DNA of 10,061 bases, from assembly GCA_020634815.1 (NCBI GenBank), contig JACKBA010000063.1, positions 1-10,061 of the forward strand, written 5' to 3'. The translations under genes and the position numbers were made by a program. The notes under the pieces are model-generated. The model searched no databases and was not told the origin of the DNA. It was given only the letters and a program-made list of their open reading frames with translations. This DNA is from Caldilineaceae bacterium. Lineage in GTDB: Bacteria; Chloroflexota; Anaerolineae; Caldilineales; Caldilineaceae. The number at the start of each line of letters is the position of its first letter. Position 1 is the first letter of the stretch. Positions 1 through 9,600 of the stretch are shown piece by piece.

Positions 1-1
1 C

Positions 2-1366
2 GCCGGTCTCATGCTCGTGGCGCCGGGCATGATCGGCGGCTTTCGCCGCTTACTCGCCGGGCTGCATATGGAGCGCGTCTCGCGCGGGCCGGTCGGCTCA
101 TTCTTCGAGGAGAGCGTGATGGTCACACTCGCCGCCAACATCACGACGCTGCCACTCGTCGTCCTCTACTTTGGGCGACTCAGCATCGTCAGCCTGCTCA
201 CCAACGTGCTCATCCTACCGGCGCAGCCGCCCATTATGCTGGCGGGTAGCGGCGGCGTAGTGGCGGGCATGGCCGGGCTAGAGCCGATCGGCCAGGCGAT
301 CCTGGCGCTCCCCTGGCTCTGCCTGGCGTGGACGGTGAACATTGTGCAGTGGACGGCATCGTTGCCCGGCGCCAGCCTGGAAATTGCCGGCTTCGGCCTG
401 CCGGCCATGCTGGCCACCTACGCAGCGATCGCAGTGGTGAAGGAGCGCTCGCGCTTGCAGCGCCTGGGCGACCGCTTCCGGGCCTGGGCAGCGCATGACT
501 GGTGGCAGCGGCTTGTCAGTCCCGCCGCCGTCAGCGGGCTGGCGTTGACCACGATCCTGGCGTGGAGCGCCGGCAGCGCACTGCCCGATGGCCGCCTGCA
601 TCTCTGGTTCCTCGACGTCGGCCAGGGTGACGGCATTCTCATCCAGACGCCGTCGGGCCGCCAGGTGTTGATCGACGGCGGCGCCAGCCCGGAGGCGCTC
701 TTCAGCGAGCTGGGCACGGTCATGCCCTTCTGGGACCGGACAATCGACCTGCTGCTCCTCACCCATCCCGACGGCGACCACATGGCAGCGCAGGCGGAGG
801 TTCCTGCGCGGTACCAAGTGGTGCAGGCGATCCACACCGCGCACGCTGCGCAGCATCCCGACGAAACGCTCTGGCGCGAGCGCATGGCCGCGGGCAACGT
901 GGCCGTCGCGACGATGGCCGCCGGGAACTGGATCGACCTGGGCGACGGCGTTGCATTGTGGATACTCTCGCCCGCGGCTGACGGCTTTGCCGGCGACGAT
1001 GCCGACAACGAGAATTCGCTGGTGACGAAACTGGTCTTTGGCGATTTCAGCGCACTGCTCACGGGAGACGCCGGCCTGGCCAGCGAGCAGGCGCTGCTTG
1101 CCGGCATCGCGCCGCTGCGCGCGACCGTGCTCAAGCTCGGCCACCACGGCAGCCGCAGCGGCTCCAGCCCAGCCTTCGTCGACGCCGTGGCGCCATCCTT
1201 CGCCGTGATCCAGGTCGGCATCGATAACGACTACGGCCACCCTCATCCCGACGTGCTGGAACGCTTCGGCGCCGCCACGGTGCTGCGCAACGACCTCGAC
1301 GGCCGCATTCATCTACAGAGTGACGGGCAGTTGCTCTGGGCGGAACGTGAGAACCAGCAGCAATAG
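2..1366 (+). CDS. comEC: ComEC/Rec2 family DNA-uptake channel protein, C-terminal part (5' partial)
   Basis: ComEC is the inner-membrane channel that carries single-stranded DNA into the cytoplasm during natural transformation; its C-terminal metallo-beta-lactamase (MBL) fold is thought to act on the incoming DNA. The frame is open to the left edge, so the true start lies upstream and the ATG at 11 is probably internal. Counting from that ATG, residues about 35-145 are hydrophobic membrane segments with the Competence-domain pattern (NITTLPLVVLYFGRLSIVS, then SLLTNVLILP). One more hydrophobic stretch, about 173-190, precedes the MBL domain. That domain begins at LWFLDVGQGDG (D202) and carries the HxDxDH metal motif (THPDGDH, H252-H257), LLTGDAG (D353), LGHHGS (H378/H379) and GHPHP near 409. 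These match the usual ComEC C-terminal motifs, so the domain looks intact. It ends with TAG and faces the response regulator gene across 90 bp. The family call is secure; competence in this organism cannot be judged from one gene. Confidence 0.93.
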   Translation, partial: AGLMLVAPGMIGGFRRLLAGLHMERVSRGPVGSFFEESVMVTLAANITTLPLVVLYFGRLSIVSLLTNVLILPAQPPIMLAGSGGVVAGMAGLEPIGQAILALPWLCLAWTVNIVQWTASLPGASLEIAGFGLPAMLATYAAIAVVKERSRLQRLGDRFRAWAAHDWWQRLVSPAAVSGLALTTILAWSAGSALPDGRLHLWFLDVGQGDGILIQTPSGRQVLIDGGASPEALFSELGTVMPFWDRTIDLLLLTHPDGDHMAAQAEVPARYQVVQAIHTAHAAQHPDETLWRERMAAGNVAVATMAAGNWIDLGDGVALWILSPAADGFAGDDADNENSLVTKLVFGDFSALLTGDAGLASEQALLAGIAPLRATVLKLGHHGSRSGSSPAFVDAVAPSFAVIQVGIDNDYGHPHPDVLERFGAATVLRNDLDGRIHLQSDGQLLWAERENQQQ

Positions 1367-1456
1367 CCAGCACGGAAAACAACACCCAACGCAAACTGCG
1401 CAAGTTGCCGCCAGCGAAATAGCGCCACATCTCGGACCTGCGCTGCGCGTCGTTGT

Positions 1457-2095
1457 CTAGGCGACCAGTCCATGGCGGACGGCCAGGATGGCTGCCTGGG
1501 TGCGGTCGCTGACGCCCAACTGGGCGATGATGGCGCTGACGTAGTTGCGCACGGTGCCCTCGGAGAGATGGAGCTGCTGCGCAATGTCGCGGTTGCTCAG
1601 GCCGGCCGCCAACAGCCGCAGGACCTCGACCTCGCGGTCGGAGATCCGCTCGGTGATGAAGCTGGAGGGCGCTGCCGGTGAACCCATCGCCTGTTGCAGG
1701 ACCCGGCCGGCCACCGTCGGGTCCATGAAGGTCTTGCCGGCCACGGTCCCCTTCACTGCCTTGATGACATCCGCACGCGGGGTATCCTTCAGCAAATACC
1801 CGTCCGCGCCTGCCCGCAGTACATCGAACAGCCACTCGTCGTCGTCGAAGGTGGTCAGAATCAGCACCTTTGTACCGTGGAAGCGGTCACGCAGGCGCCG
1901 GGTGGCTTCGACTCCGTTCATTCCCGGCATCTTCAGGTCCATGAGCACCAGGTCGGGCCGGTGTCGCTCAACCAGCTCAAGCGCTGCTGCGCCGTCGCCG
2001 GCCTTACCCACCACCTCGATTTCACGATCCAGCCTGAGCAACAGCTCAAGACCGTCGCGTATGATCGCCTGATCGTCGCAGATGATGATTTTCAT
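1457..2095 (-). CDS. NarL/LuxR-family two-component response regulator (DesR/LiaR-like)
   Basis: A 212-residue DNA-binding response regulator, full length for the NarL/FixJ family. Residues 1-120 form the receiver domain: acidic pair D7-D8, phospho-acceptor D53 in LVLMDLKMPGMNG, T81/T82 in VLILTTFDDDE, and K103 in GYLLKDTP. Residues about 148-212 form the LuxR-type helix-turn-helix: ISDREVEVLRLLAAGLSNRD, then IAQQLHLSEGTVRNYVS. All key residues are present. The start at 2095 is chosen because MKIIICDDQ is the canonical receiver beginning; the same frame runs about 80 codons further upstream, but that part is a shadow of the kinase gene. A Shine-Dalgarno-like GAGGTAAGG lies just before the ATG and overlaps the kinase stop codon, which suggests translational coupling. 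The gene is second in the operon, four bases after the kinase, which is almost certainly its partner. Targets are unknown; the palindrome upstream of the kinase is a candidate site. Confidence 0.95.
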   Translation of the reverse strand: MKIIICDDQAIIRDGLELLLRLDREIEVVGKAGDGAAALELVERHRPDLVLMDLKMPGMNGVEATRRLRDRFHGTKVLILTTFDDDEWLFDVLRAGADGYLLKDTPRADVIKAVKGTVAGKTFMDPTVAGRVLQQAMGSPAAPSSFITERISDREVEVLRLLAAGLSNRDIAQQLHLSEGTVRNYVSAIIAQLGVSDRTQAAILAVRHGLVA

Positions 2096-2099
2096 CGCC

Positions 2100-3341
2100 T
2101 TACCTCGCGTGAATCGGCAGGTCGAGGCAGATCTCGGCGCCCTGACCGGGTACAGTCCGCACAGTGAGCGTCCCACCGGCCATGCGCGCCCGTTCCACCA
2201 TGCCCGGAAGGCCGTAGTGACCCGGGTGCGCGACCGCCGCCGGGTCGAAGCCCACACCGTCGTCGTGAACGTGGAGGATGATGCGGCCATTGATCTGGCT
2301 GAGCCACAAGTCGAGATGGCAAGCGTTGGCGTGGTGCACCACATTGGCCGTCGCCTCCTGGGCCACCCGGTAGATACATTGTTCGGTGTCGTCAGAGAGT
2401 TGGGGAAGCTGCTGGGGCAATTTCAGGTGTAGCTTGAGGCTTCCCCACTGGGCCGCGCTTTCGGCCAGGTCTTTCACAGCCAGGAGCAGGCCCATGTCCT
2501 CCAGCGGACTGGCGCGCAATGCTCCCAACGCGCGCCGGGTCTCATCCAGCCCGGAACGCGCCGTGCCCACCGCTTGAACGAGAAGGTCTCGGGCTATCGC
2601 CGGATCCTCATCCCAGTAGGCATCCACCGTGTCCAACTGGATGATCAGGCCGGCCAGGGAATGGGCCAGGGTGTCGTGAAGGTCGCGGGCCATGCGGTTG
2701 CGCTCCCGGCTGATCGCCAGGTCCTCGGCAGTGGCGGCAAGTTCCAGCAACTGGCGGTTGGCGTCGCGCAGGGCGGCTTGTTGACGATGTAGGTATTGAA
2801 ACGCGCGGTTGAGGCCCACGGCGAGGATTGCCGTGGCGACTCCAAACAGGATGGATATCACGAGGGAGACATTCCTGGCATGTGGAGACGGGTGCAGCAG
2901 CGCCAGCAGCAGATTGAAGAGCGTGATAGCGCCCACGAACAGCAGAACCTGGAATCTGGCGTAGCCATAGGCGATCAAGGCGACCACCAGGATGGTGGGC
3001 GCCCATTGTCTGATATACAGATCAGACGAAGCCAGCACCGTCATCCACGGTTCCACGCCGGCGCGGGGCAGGATGAAGGTCTCACCCAGCAAAGGCAGAA
3101 ACCCCATCAACACCAGGAGCAAGGGCGGGTAGGTCTTGCCCAACCGCCTGGGCAGCCCGGGTGCGAAGGCAATGGCGAGCACCGCCAGGATCGATGCGCC
3201 GTAGAAGACGAAATAGGCAGCGCCCAAAGATTCCGGCGCTGCCTGGATTCCATCGAGGACGGCCAGGAGCAGGAAGTAGCTGCTCCAGAAGAGCGCACCC
3301 GCCCGCAGCAGTCTCAGGAAGTCGTCAGAGTTCGTTGTCAT
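2100..3341 (-). CDS. Membrane sensor histidine kinase, HisKA_3 / DesK-NarX type
   Basis: A 413-residue sensor kinase that should phosphorylate the adjacent response regulator. Residues about 12-177 contain roughly six hydrophobic segments (near 12-30, 42-61, 71-90, 114-130, 131-150 and 157-177) and no sizeable extracellular sensor domain. This resembles DesK-like kinases, which sense within the membrane. A helical linker (about 180-212, FQYLHRQQAALRDANRQLLE) leads to the HisKA_3 dimerisation helix with H222 in MARDLHDTLAHSLAGLIIQL. The HATPase_c domain follows: N-box around N333 (QEATANVVHHA), G1 box HDDGVGFDP (D360/D361) and G2-like GHYGLPGM (374-381). The domains appear complete. The chosen start is MTTNSDD at 3341. 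The frame continues 33 codons upstream to 3440, but that extension would cover the control region and its palindrome. A GGGGA sequence lies just upstream of the chosen ATG, and a TATATT hexamer (3353-3358, minus strand) could be a -10 box, although no good -35 was found. The signal sensed cannot be read from sequence. Confidence 0.93.
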   Translation of the reverse strand: MTTNSDDFLRLLRAGALFWSSYFLLLAVLDGIQAAPESLGAAYFVFYGASILAVLAIAFAPGLPRRLGKTYPPLLLVLMGFLPLLGETFILPRAGVEPWMTVLASSDLYIRQWAPTILVVALIAYGYARFQVLLFVGAITLFNLLLALLHPSPHARNVSLVISILFGVATAILAVGLNRAFQYLHRQQAALRDANRQLLELAATAEDLAISRERNRMARDLHDTLAHSLAGLIIQLDTVDAYWDEDPAIARDLLVQAVGTARSGLDETRRALGALRASPLEDMGLLLAVKDLAESAAQWGSLKLHLKLPQQLPQLSDDTEQCIYRVAQEATANVVHHANACHLDLWLSQINGRIILHVHDDGVGFDPAAVAHPGHYGLPGMVERARMAGGTLTVRTVPGQGAEICLDLPIHAR

Positions 3342-3600
3342 GGGCAGTCCCCAATATAGCACATCTGCAAGGGCCCGACACGTGCCATCTCTCATCAATC
3401 CTGCGGCCCAAATATGACAATTGTCATGCCAAAGGGGCAAAACGGATGACGCTGATCACTACTGTTGGCTGCTGGAATGCGGTAAGGTGTACCAGTTGCG
3501 CCGACAGTCGCACTCTCAGACCATCCGGCCCGCCCGATGCGTGGGGCGCGTCGCACCTCATGAAAGCGAAACCATGCTGCGACAGATGAGCACTTCCACC
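3342..3600. promoter_or_regulatory. Divergent intergenic control region between the kinase operon and the giant gene
   Basis: This 259-bp stretch separates the minus-strand kinase start from the plus-strand giant gene and should hold both promoters. Visible elements are the perfect palindrome at 3414-3427, a short inverted repeat just to its right (TGCC-AAAGG-GGCA, 3427-3439), and a TATATT hexamer on the minus strand at 3353-3358. I found no sigma-70 promoter with both boxes at good spacing for either gene. The reading frame of the giant gene is open back to 3418, so part of this region could be coding if an upstream start is used. Confidence 0.6.
3414..3427. promoter_or_regulatory. Perfect 14-bp palindrome ATGACAATTGTCAT, candidate operator
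   Basis: The sequence reads identically on both strands and is AT-rich against its GC-rich surroundings. Its centre lies about 79 bp upstream of the kinase start codon and about 180 bp upstream of the preferred start of the giant gene. NarL/FixJ-family regulators bind as dimers to short inverted repeats and often control neighbouring genes, so the adjacent response regulator is the first candidate to bind here. Any other dimeric regulator is possible. Assignment to this regulator is inference; the palindrome itself is directly visible. Confidence 0.55.
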
Positions 3601-3675
3601 ATGAAACGACTGATGATCTTCATTGGAATCGCGTTCCTCCTCACCATCCCTATCGGGGTCAGCGCGGTCAACGCC
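3601..3675 (+). other. Signal peptide of the giant protein
   Basis: Residues 1-25 show a basic start (MKR), a hydrophobic core (LMIFIGIAFLLTIPIGV) and small residues at possible cleavage sites (VSA at 20-22, VNA at 23-25). This is the classic Sec signal pattern for a type I signal peptidase. There is no lipobox cysteine, so it is not a lipoprotein. Confidence 0.75.
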
Positions 3676-6600
3676 CGGAACGCAGGAGACGCTGATCTGG
3701 CGGCGGTCTGGCAGCGCGTCCAAGAGTCGGGCGCCTACGCCTTCAGCGCCGACATTACGCAGCGCAATACGCCCCAGGCCACCGTGCTCAACGCGGGGCG
3801 GAAAGCCACCCGGCACGCCTATTACCTGGAAGGCGAGACCGATATCCGCGCCGAATCGCTGCATCTGATGCTCTGGACCGGTGGGGGCAGTGTACATGTG
3901 CCCAATTCTGGTACGGAGATGTTGATCGAGGGCGACCAGGCCAGGGCACGCCAGGGCAACGGCGCCTGGGAAGAGATCGACGATTTTACGGGCCTTTTTG
4001 CTCCGGGCGGCGATTTTTTGGCCTACACCCAGGCGGCGCAGAACGTGGTGCGCCATGCGCCGGAAGTGCGCAGCACGCCGTTGGGTGAAATCAGCATCAC
4101 GCGTTACACGTTTGACATCGACGGGCGCAAGTTGGCCATTCATATGCGTGCAGAAATGAGCGAAGAGGCCATGCGTGAGGGACTGCCCGCCAACGCGTCC
4201 ATTGAGCTGCCTACGGCTTATGCCGAGATGACCGGCACGGGCGAGCTGTGGGTCGGCGCAGATGGCTTGCCCCTGCGCCAGATTTTTGCCCTGGAGTTCC
4301 CGCCGGACGCCGATGCGTACGTTTCCACCGCCGAGGTGACGGTTGATTTCTCCGACTTTGCCCCACTCCCCACGGCCGGTGGGCCGGGCACGCTGGGAAG
4401 TCAGTTCGTAAGCAGCCTGCAAGCCGTAGGAAACCTGCAAAATGCGTTGAGCCTGCTCGCAGCGGCCATGGCGCTCTGGCTCATGGCGCTGGTGGTGCTG
4501 GGGCGTCGCTCCAAGCGCGTCTACGTCGCGGTGGTCAGCGCGGTTGTCTGCTCCATGCTGGTGACGCCGCTACTGTCCTCCCGTCAAGTGTCGGCCTATA
4601 GCACGCGGCAAGAGGAAAAGCGTGCGGCTCAGGAAGAACTGCAAGGTCGCCAAGAAGTCCAGGAGACAGTGCAGGTGCAGATGCGCACAGCGGCGATGAA
4701 TCCCCACGCCGACCCGCTGGCCGCGGCACAGGCGGCGGCGGTGGCCGCTCCCATGCTGCAGAGCGCCAGCGACGGCCGCTACTTCGACCCATCCTGCGAG
4801 ACCGACCCCGCCGGCGACATCGACGCCGACGGGCTGACGAATCTCTCGGAGTGTCTGCTGGGCACCTTGCCGGACGTGGCCGATACCGACAACGACGGCG
4901 TCGCGGATGCCGTCGAGGTGACGGGTTTTAGCTATCGCAATCAGACCTGGTACACCGACCCCGCAAACGCTGACTCCAACAACGATGGCATTTCTGACGG
5001 CAAAGAGTGGTATCTGAACGGCGACATTGCGCCGCCTGATACTAACGGCGACGGCACGCCCGATCTGTGGGACGATGACAACGACAACGATGGCGTGCGC
5101 GACACCCTGGATCTCTCCCCCTACGCATCCACCAGCCGAGTAAATCCCTTTGACGGAGCAAACCCCTTCGAACTCACCATCAACGATCTGGTTGAATCTG
5201 AGCTGGTGCGCGTCGAGTTCCAGATCCGGCCCACGGAGAGCAGCCATCTCTGGTATTCCCAAAGCGTGCTCGACTGGCCCCAGGGCGACCAGCAGGACCA
5301 GATCCAGGATGTGGACGGCAAGACCTTCGCCGATCTGGATCCCACACTGCCGGCCTGGCCCAACGCCAATGGCGACATGCGTCTGACCCCCATGCTGGAA
5401 ATCGCCATGGATATGGCGACGGCCAATCTGCCTTCGGAGCCCTGCACCGACGCCGACGGCAACCCCGACACTTGCTATCCACTGCTGGAACAATTTGGTA
5501 TTTCCGTACAGCAGACCGATGACAACACCCTGACCGCGTATGTGCCGCTGCAGGTGGTCAGCGACAACGTTGGCGACGACAACGTGGCCTTCTATGCCCG
5601 AATGTTTTATGAATCTAAGGCGAATTGGGGCGCCGCCCACCAGGTCCGCGTGAGCTGGGTGCTGCAAATGCTCAACGACGTCTGTGGCTATCCGGACACG
5701 CCGCCCGCGGGCTATCCGGCCAACACCGTCTGGCCCCCCGATCCCGACCAGCCGCCCGGCGACTGGAATGCGGATGAAAATGGCGCGTGGCCCGCACAGT
5801 ACAGCCTTTTTCAAGATGGCCTGTGCCAGTTCTATTCCTCCATGAATGAGTTGCAGGTCCTCAACACCTACGACGAAGCGTGGTACATCACGGGAATGCA
5901 TGTGATGGAGGAGCACAGCGCCGATATCGCGCTGATCTACGAGGACCCCAGCGTGACGGGTTCGGTAGGGGCCGGGTATGACAGCCCGCTCTATGTGGAC
6001 ACACTCTACGGTCTGCTTTACGGACTGAACAGCACCTTCCTGGCGGCGCGCGATTGCGACAGCACCGATGCCGGCGGCAACTGCCAGGGCAACGGACAAC
6101 TGGACATCACGGTAGACACCATCGGCGACCGTTTCAATCACGCGACCAATGGCTACAGCGCCGACAATCCCATCTACTGGGGCCTGCCCAATGTGTTGAG
6201 CGTGGTCAAGAACGGTGTGGAACGCGCGCCGGGCGATGGCCGCAGCTCGTACACGGACATTCCCACGTACGAGGCCATCGACCTGGGCATGCTGGATACG
6301 ACCACCGTCCAGACCATGCATGTGTTGACCAGCACATTTGACGCTGCCTGGTCTGCAAGCGATCCCATCACGCCCACCATTATGATGGCGTCGCAGCAGA
6401 GCTACCGCGACCTCAACCTCGACCGGTTCATCAGCAACGACCCCAACATCAGTTGGAACAGCAACAGGCTGACCCTGAATCTGCCCCAAAGCGGGGACAA
6501 CACTGTAGAAGTCGACACCCTGGCAACGGTCAAGTGGACGCCCTATGCCTACGATCCGGCCACGGGCTGGGCGGCCGCCGACATCGACGACTACTATAAC

Positions 6601-9600
6601 GAGCTGAGCACGTTACTGGTCGACGCTTTCAGCGGCATCAGCGACCCCGACGAGGCCGAGACGCAGCTCACAATGGCGCAGTTGCTCTACATAAGTGCTT
6701 ATGGCGGCGACGCCAATGTGGTGCAGATCGGCGTTACCATTCCGGATTACGGTTACCAACAGCCTGACGAGCCCCTCTACATCAGCCTTACCGCTACGAC
6801 ACTCACATATATCGCCAAAGCGGCAAATCAACTCTACACCTTTACTACGGATTTGAAGGAGATTGCCAGTACTTTCAGATATGCGGTAGGCACCCAAGAA
6901 GTAATCAGCAAATACTTGGACGTAAAGATATTCAGCCAGTTGCCGGGCTGGAAAGGAATCGCAGCAGGAGTTGCAGGCATTCTCTTGCTGACCCTCTTTG
7001 CCACCGACGCGGTCGTCAACTACATCTTGGGCGATTCGAACACCAAGCTCGGCATTGGGCTGAATGACGCGGTGCAAATTGTCTTCATTCTCTATGCTGC
7101 CTACGACATCACGATGAAAGTCGTCAAGGTGGTCCAGCTTGCATTGGCCGCCAGCAAAGCCGACACCGCGGCTGCCTTTGTTGATGCCTTGTCAGAGACG
7201 CTCTCCGAAAGCTCGACCGTGCTCGATGCCTCAAAGTTCCTCGGCGTGGTCGGACTGGTCATTGCCATTGGCGTTGCGGTGGGCATGTTCATCTATGCCT
7301 GGGCCAAAGGCGACATCTCTCCGGGCAACGTGGCGTTCAATGAGGCGCTGGCCGCAACGATCGCCGCTGTGATTGTGGCCGTCCTATTTTTCGTGCTTGC
7401 CCTCACCGTCGTCGGATTGATTATTGTTCTGATCATCGCCCTGATTGATGCGATTCTGCAACTGGTCGGATCGAAGTTCACTATCACGGGTTGGATCACG
7501 AAGTCTATAGCCTGGATTATCTACCAACTTGATCTGGAGACGACCCAAGACGTGGAGTCAGGTCAGCTCGATATTGTATTGATGGATCCCGACCTTGGTA
7601 TCACCACGGCCAACAGTCTGCTAACGTCGCTACCGGTGACCACCACGCTGTACGAAAAATTCCCCCCTGGTTGGAGCTATAAGACGAGCCCAGATTATGT
7701 GGCGCAAAATAGTATGATCTACGAGCTATCCACAGCCAGCAAGTCGCTCTCTACTTCGAAGGGAGCCCGCAGTGACTGGACGACCAGTGTTTATGATTCG
7801 TTCGCCTTTAATAATGACACGGTGGACCTCTATCAGGCAACCGTCACGGATCATCTCTCCACTGAAGCGCCGCTGGTCGCCGGGGTGAACGCGTCGACGC
7901 CCCTCTGGCTCAACTCAGCCTATGCGCTGATGGCTGATTCGTGCTGGGTGGGTTTCTGTAAGAGGAAGCCTATACCGGGCAACAGCTCCGACAGTCTGGG
8001 CACCATTGCTGTGCTCGATGTGCTGCCGGCCACGCTGGATGAGTTTGTCGCCGTCAGCGACTGGGGCACGCTGACCTTTCTCGACGCCGACGGCGACGGC
8101 ATGCTGTCCCATCGCGACGGCGGGCTGGATCCGGACGACTCCACACCGGACATCGACCAGGATCGCCTTTCCGACGCCTACGAAGTCACCATACGCAGTT
8201 TGCCCAGCGATCAGGGCGGCGTTGCCCTGCGCTCAGATAGCGGCGACAGCGATAGCGACAGCATTCCGGACTATGTGGAGATGCGCTGGGGCACGGACCC
8301 CGGCAACCGGGACAGCGACGGTGACGGCCTGCTCGACGAGCAGGAACTGGCGCCACGCGGCGGCTGGCTGATTGCCTATGCCTACGATGAGATCTCGGGA
8401 ATTACCAGCGAAACCCGCGTCTGGAGCGATCCGAACCGGGCCGACGGCGACGGCGACGGTATGTCCGATCTCTTCGAACAGGACCAGGACATCCTCCAGG
8501 TCGATCCCTTTGCCGACCCGGCCGATCCGCGCGTCTACAACCCCAATGTCTGGAACGAGAGCCCGGTGGCGCTCTACATCGACGACAACACCACCGACGG
8601 CTTCATCAAGCCGGGCGCAACGGTCGTCTACACCACCACCACGGCCAACAACTTGAGCAGCGGCCAAGAGTTGGTGGGCCAGCTTTCGCTGAGTCTCCCA
8701 ACGGGCGTCACCGGCGCACCCATCTCACAGACGGTGGACATCGCCAGCGGCGCGAGCAGCTCGCTGGTGAGCACGCTCCAGTTCCCCGGATCGGTCACGG
8801 CCCAGTACACCATCTCCAGCCTCATGAGCCTGACCGACTTCGACCAGACCCGCTGGAGCTGGGATGAGTCGGACGGGTCCAGGCGCAACGGACTCAACGG
8901 CACGCCACAAGCCGTCGCCATCACGCCGGTCGATGGGTGGGAGGCGTCGTACCTGGTGGCCACCCTCGAGAGAGCCACAAACGGCAATGAAGCTATCAGC
9001 ACCTATGTGGTGCGCGGTGACGGCACGGTGGAGCAGGCAAATACGCAGCTATTGCCTCAATCGGCGAACGTCCTCAACAGCCCGGACGTGGCCTGCAACA
9101 GTGCCGGTGTCTGCATCCTGTTGTGGGGAGCCAACAACAGCGGACAAACCAGCGGCTTCATTGCGGGCGTCCGCCTGGACAGAAGCCCGCAGAGCCAGAC
9201 GACCATCGTTCCTTTCGCCAATGGCGAAGTCATTCGCAATCTGTCGGTTGCGACCGACGGCGCCAACTTCATGGTGGCTTGGGCGGCCAGTAGAAGCAAC
9301 AATACCCAGACGGTTATTCGTGTCACGTCGATTGGGGCGGACGGCAGTGTCGGGAGCACCCAAGCCGTCGCCACTCTGAACGGTGCAGCGGGAGGCGCAG
9401 CCATCGACTGGACGGGCAGCAGCTACACGGTCATCTGGACGGGGGATGGCAACGTCTCTCGCGCCAGTGTCAGCACGAGCGGCGTCGTGAGCAACGCCGG
9501 CGTAATCGCGGCCGGCGCGGCCTGGCCCCAGAGCAACGGCGGCGTGCATCCTCCGTCCATTGCCTACGACGCGGTCAGCGGGCAAGCGCTGGTCACCTAT

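Noticed and set aside
278..1312. A 344-codon open frame on the minus strand, opposite comEC
   Set aside because: It overlaps the intact MBL domain of ComEC. The His/Arg/Ala/Gly-rich translation shows no family motif and reflects high GC at third codon positions.
1391..1408. Imperfect inverted repeat in the gap between comEC and the response regulator, considered as a terminator
   Set aside because: The arms are interrupted by mismatches (GCAA-AC-TGCGCA-AG-TTGC) and no T-tract follows on either strand, so a rho-independent terminator is not supported.
2096..2344. N-terminal extension of the response regulator in the same frame
   Set aside because: The residues before MKIIICDDQ lie inside the kinase gene in another frame and have no domain character. 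The receiver domain begins exactly at the internal ATG, which has its own ribosome-binding site.
3342..3440. Upstream start of the kinase at 3440 (33 extra codons)
   Set aside because: The extra residues are not membrane-like or domain-like and would run through the palindrome and likely promoter. The ATG at 3341 leads directly into the first membrane segment region.
3424..4440. A 338-codon open frame on the minus strand spanning the control region and the start of the giant gene
   Set aside because: It covers the signal peptide and N-terminal domain of the giant gene in antisense and has no recognisable motif.
4570..6489. A 639-codon open frame on the minus strand, opposite the giant gene
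   Set aside because: It is antisense to a well-supported frame with recognisable calcium loops. Its Val/Gly/Ile-rich repetitive composition is what GAC- and GGC-rich sequence gives on the opposite strand, and no domain motif is visible.
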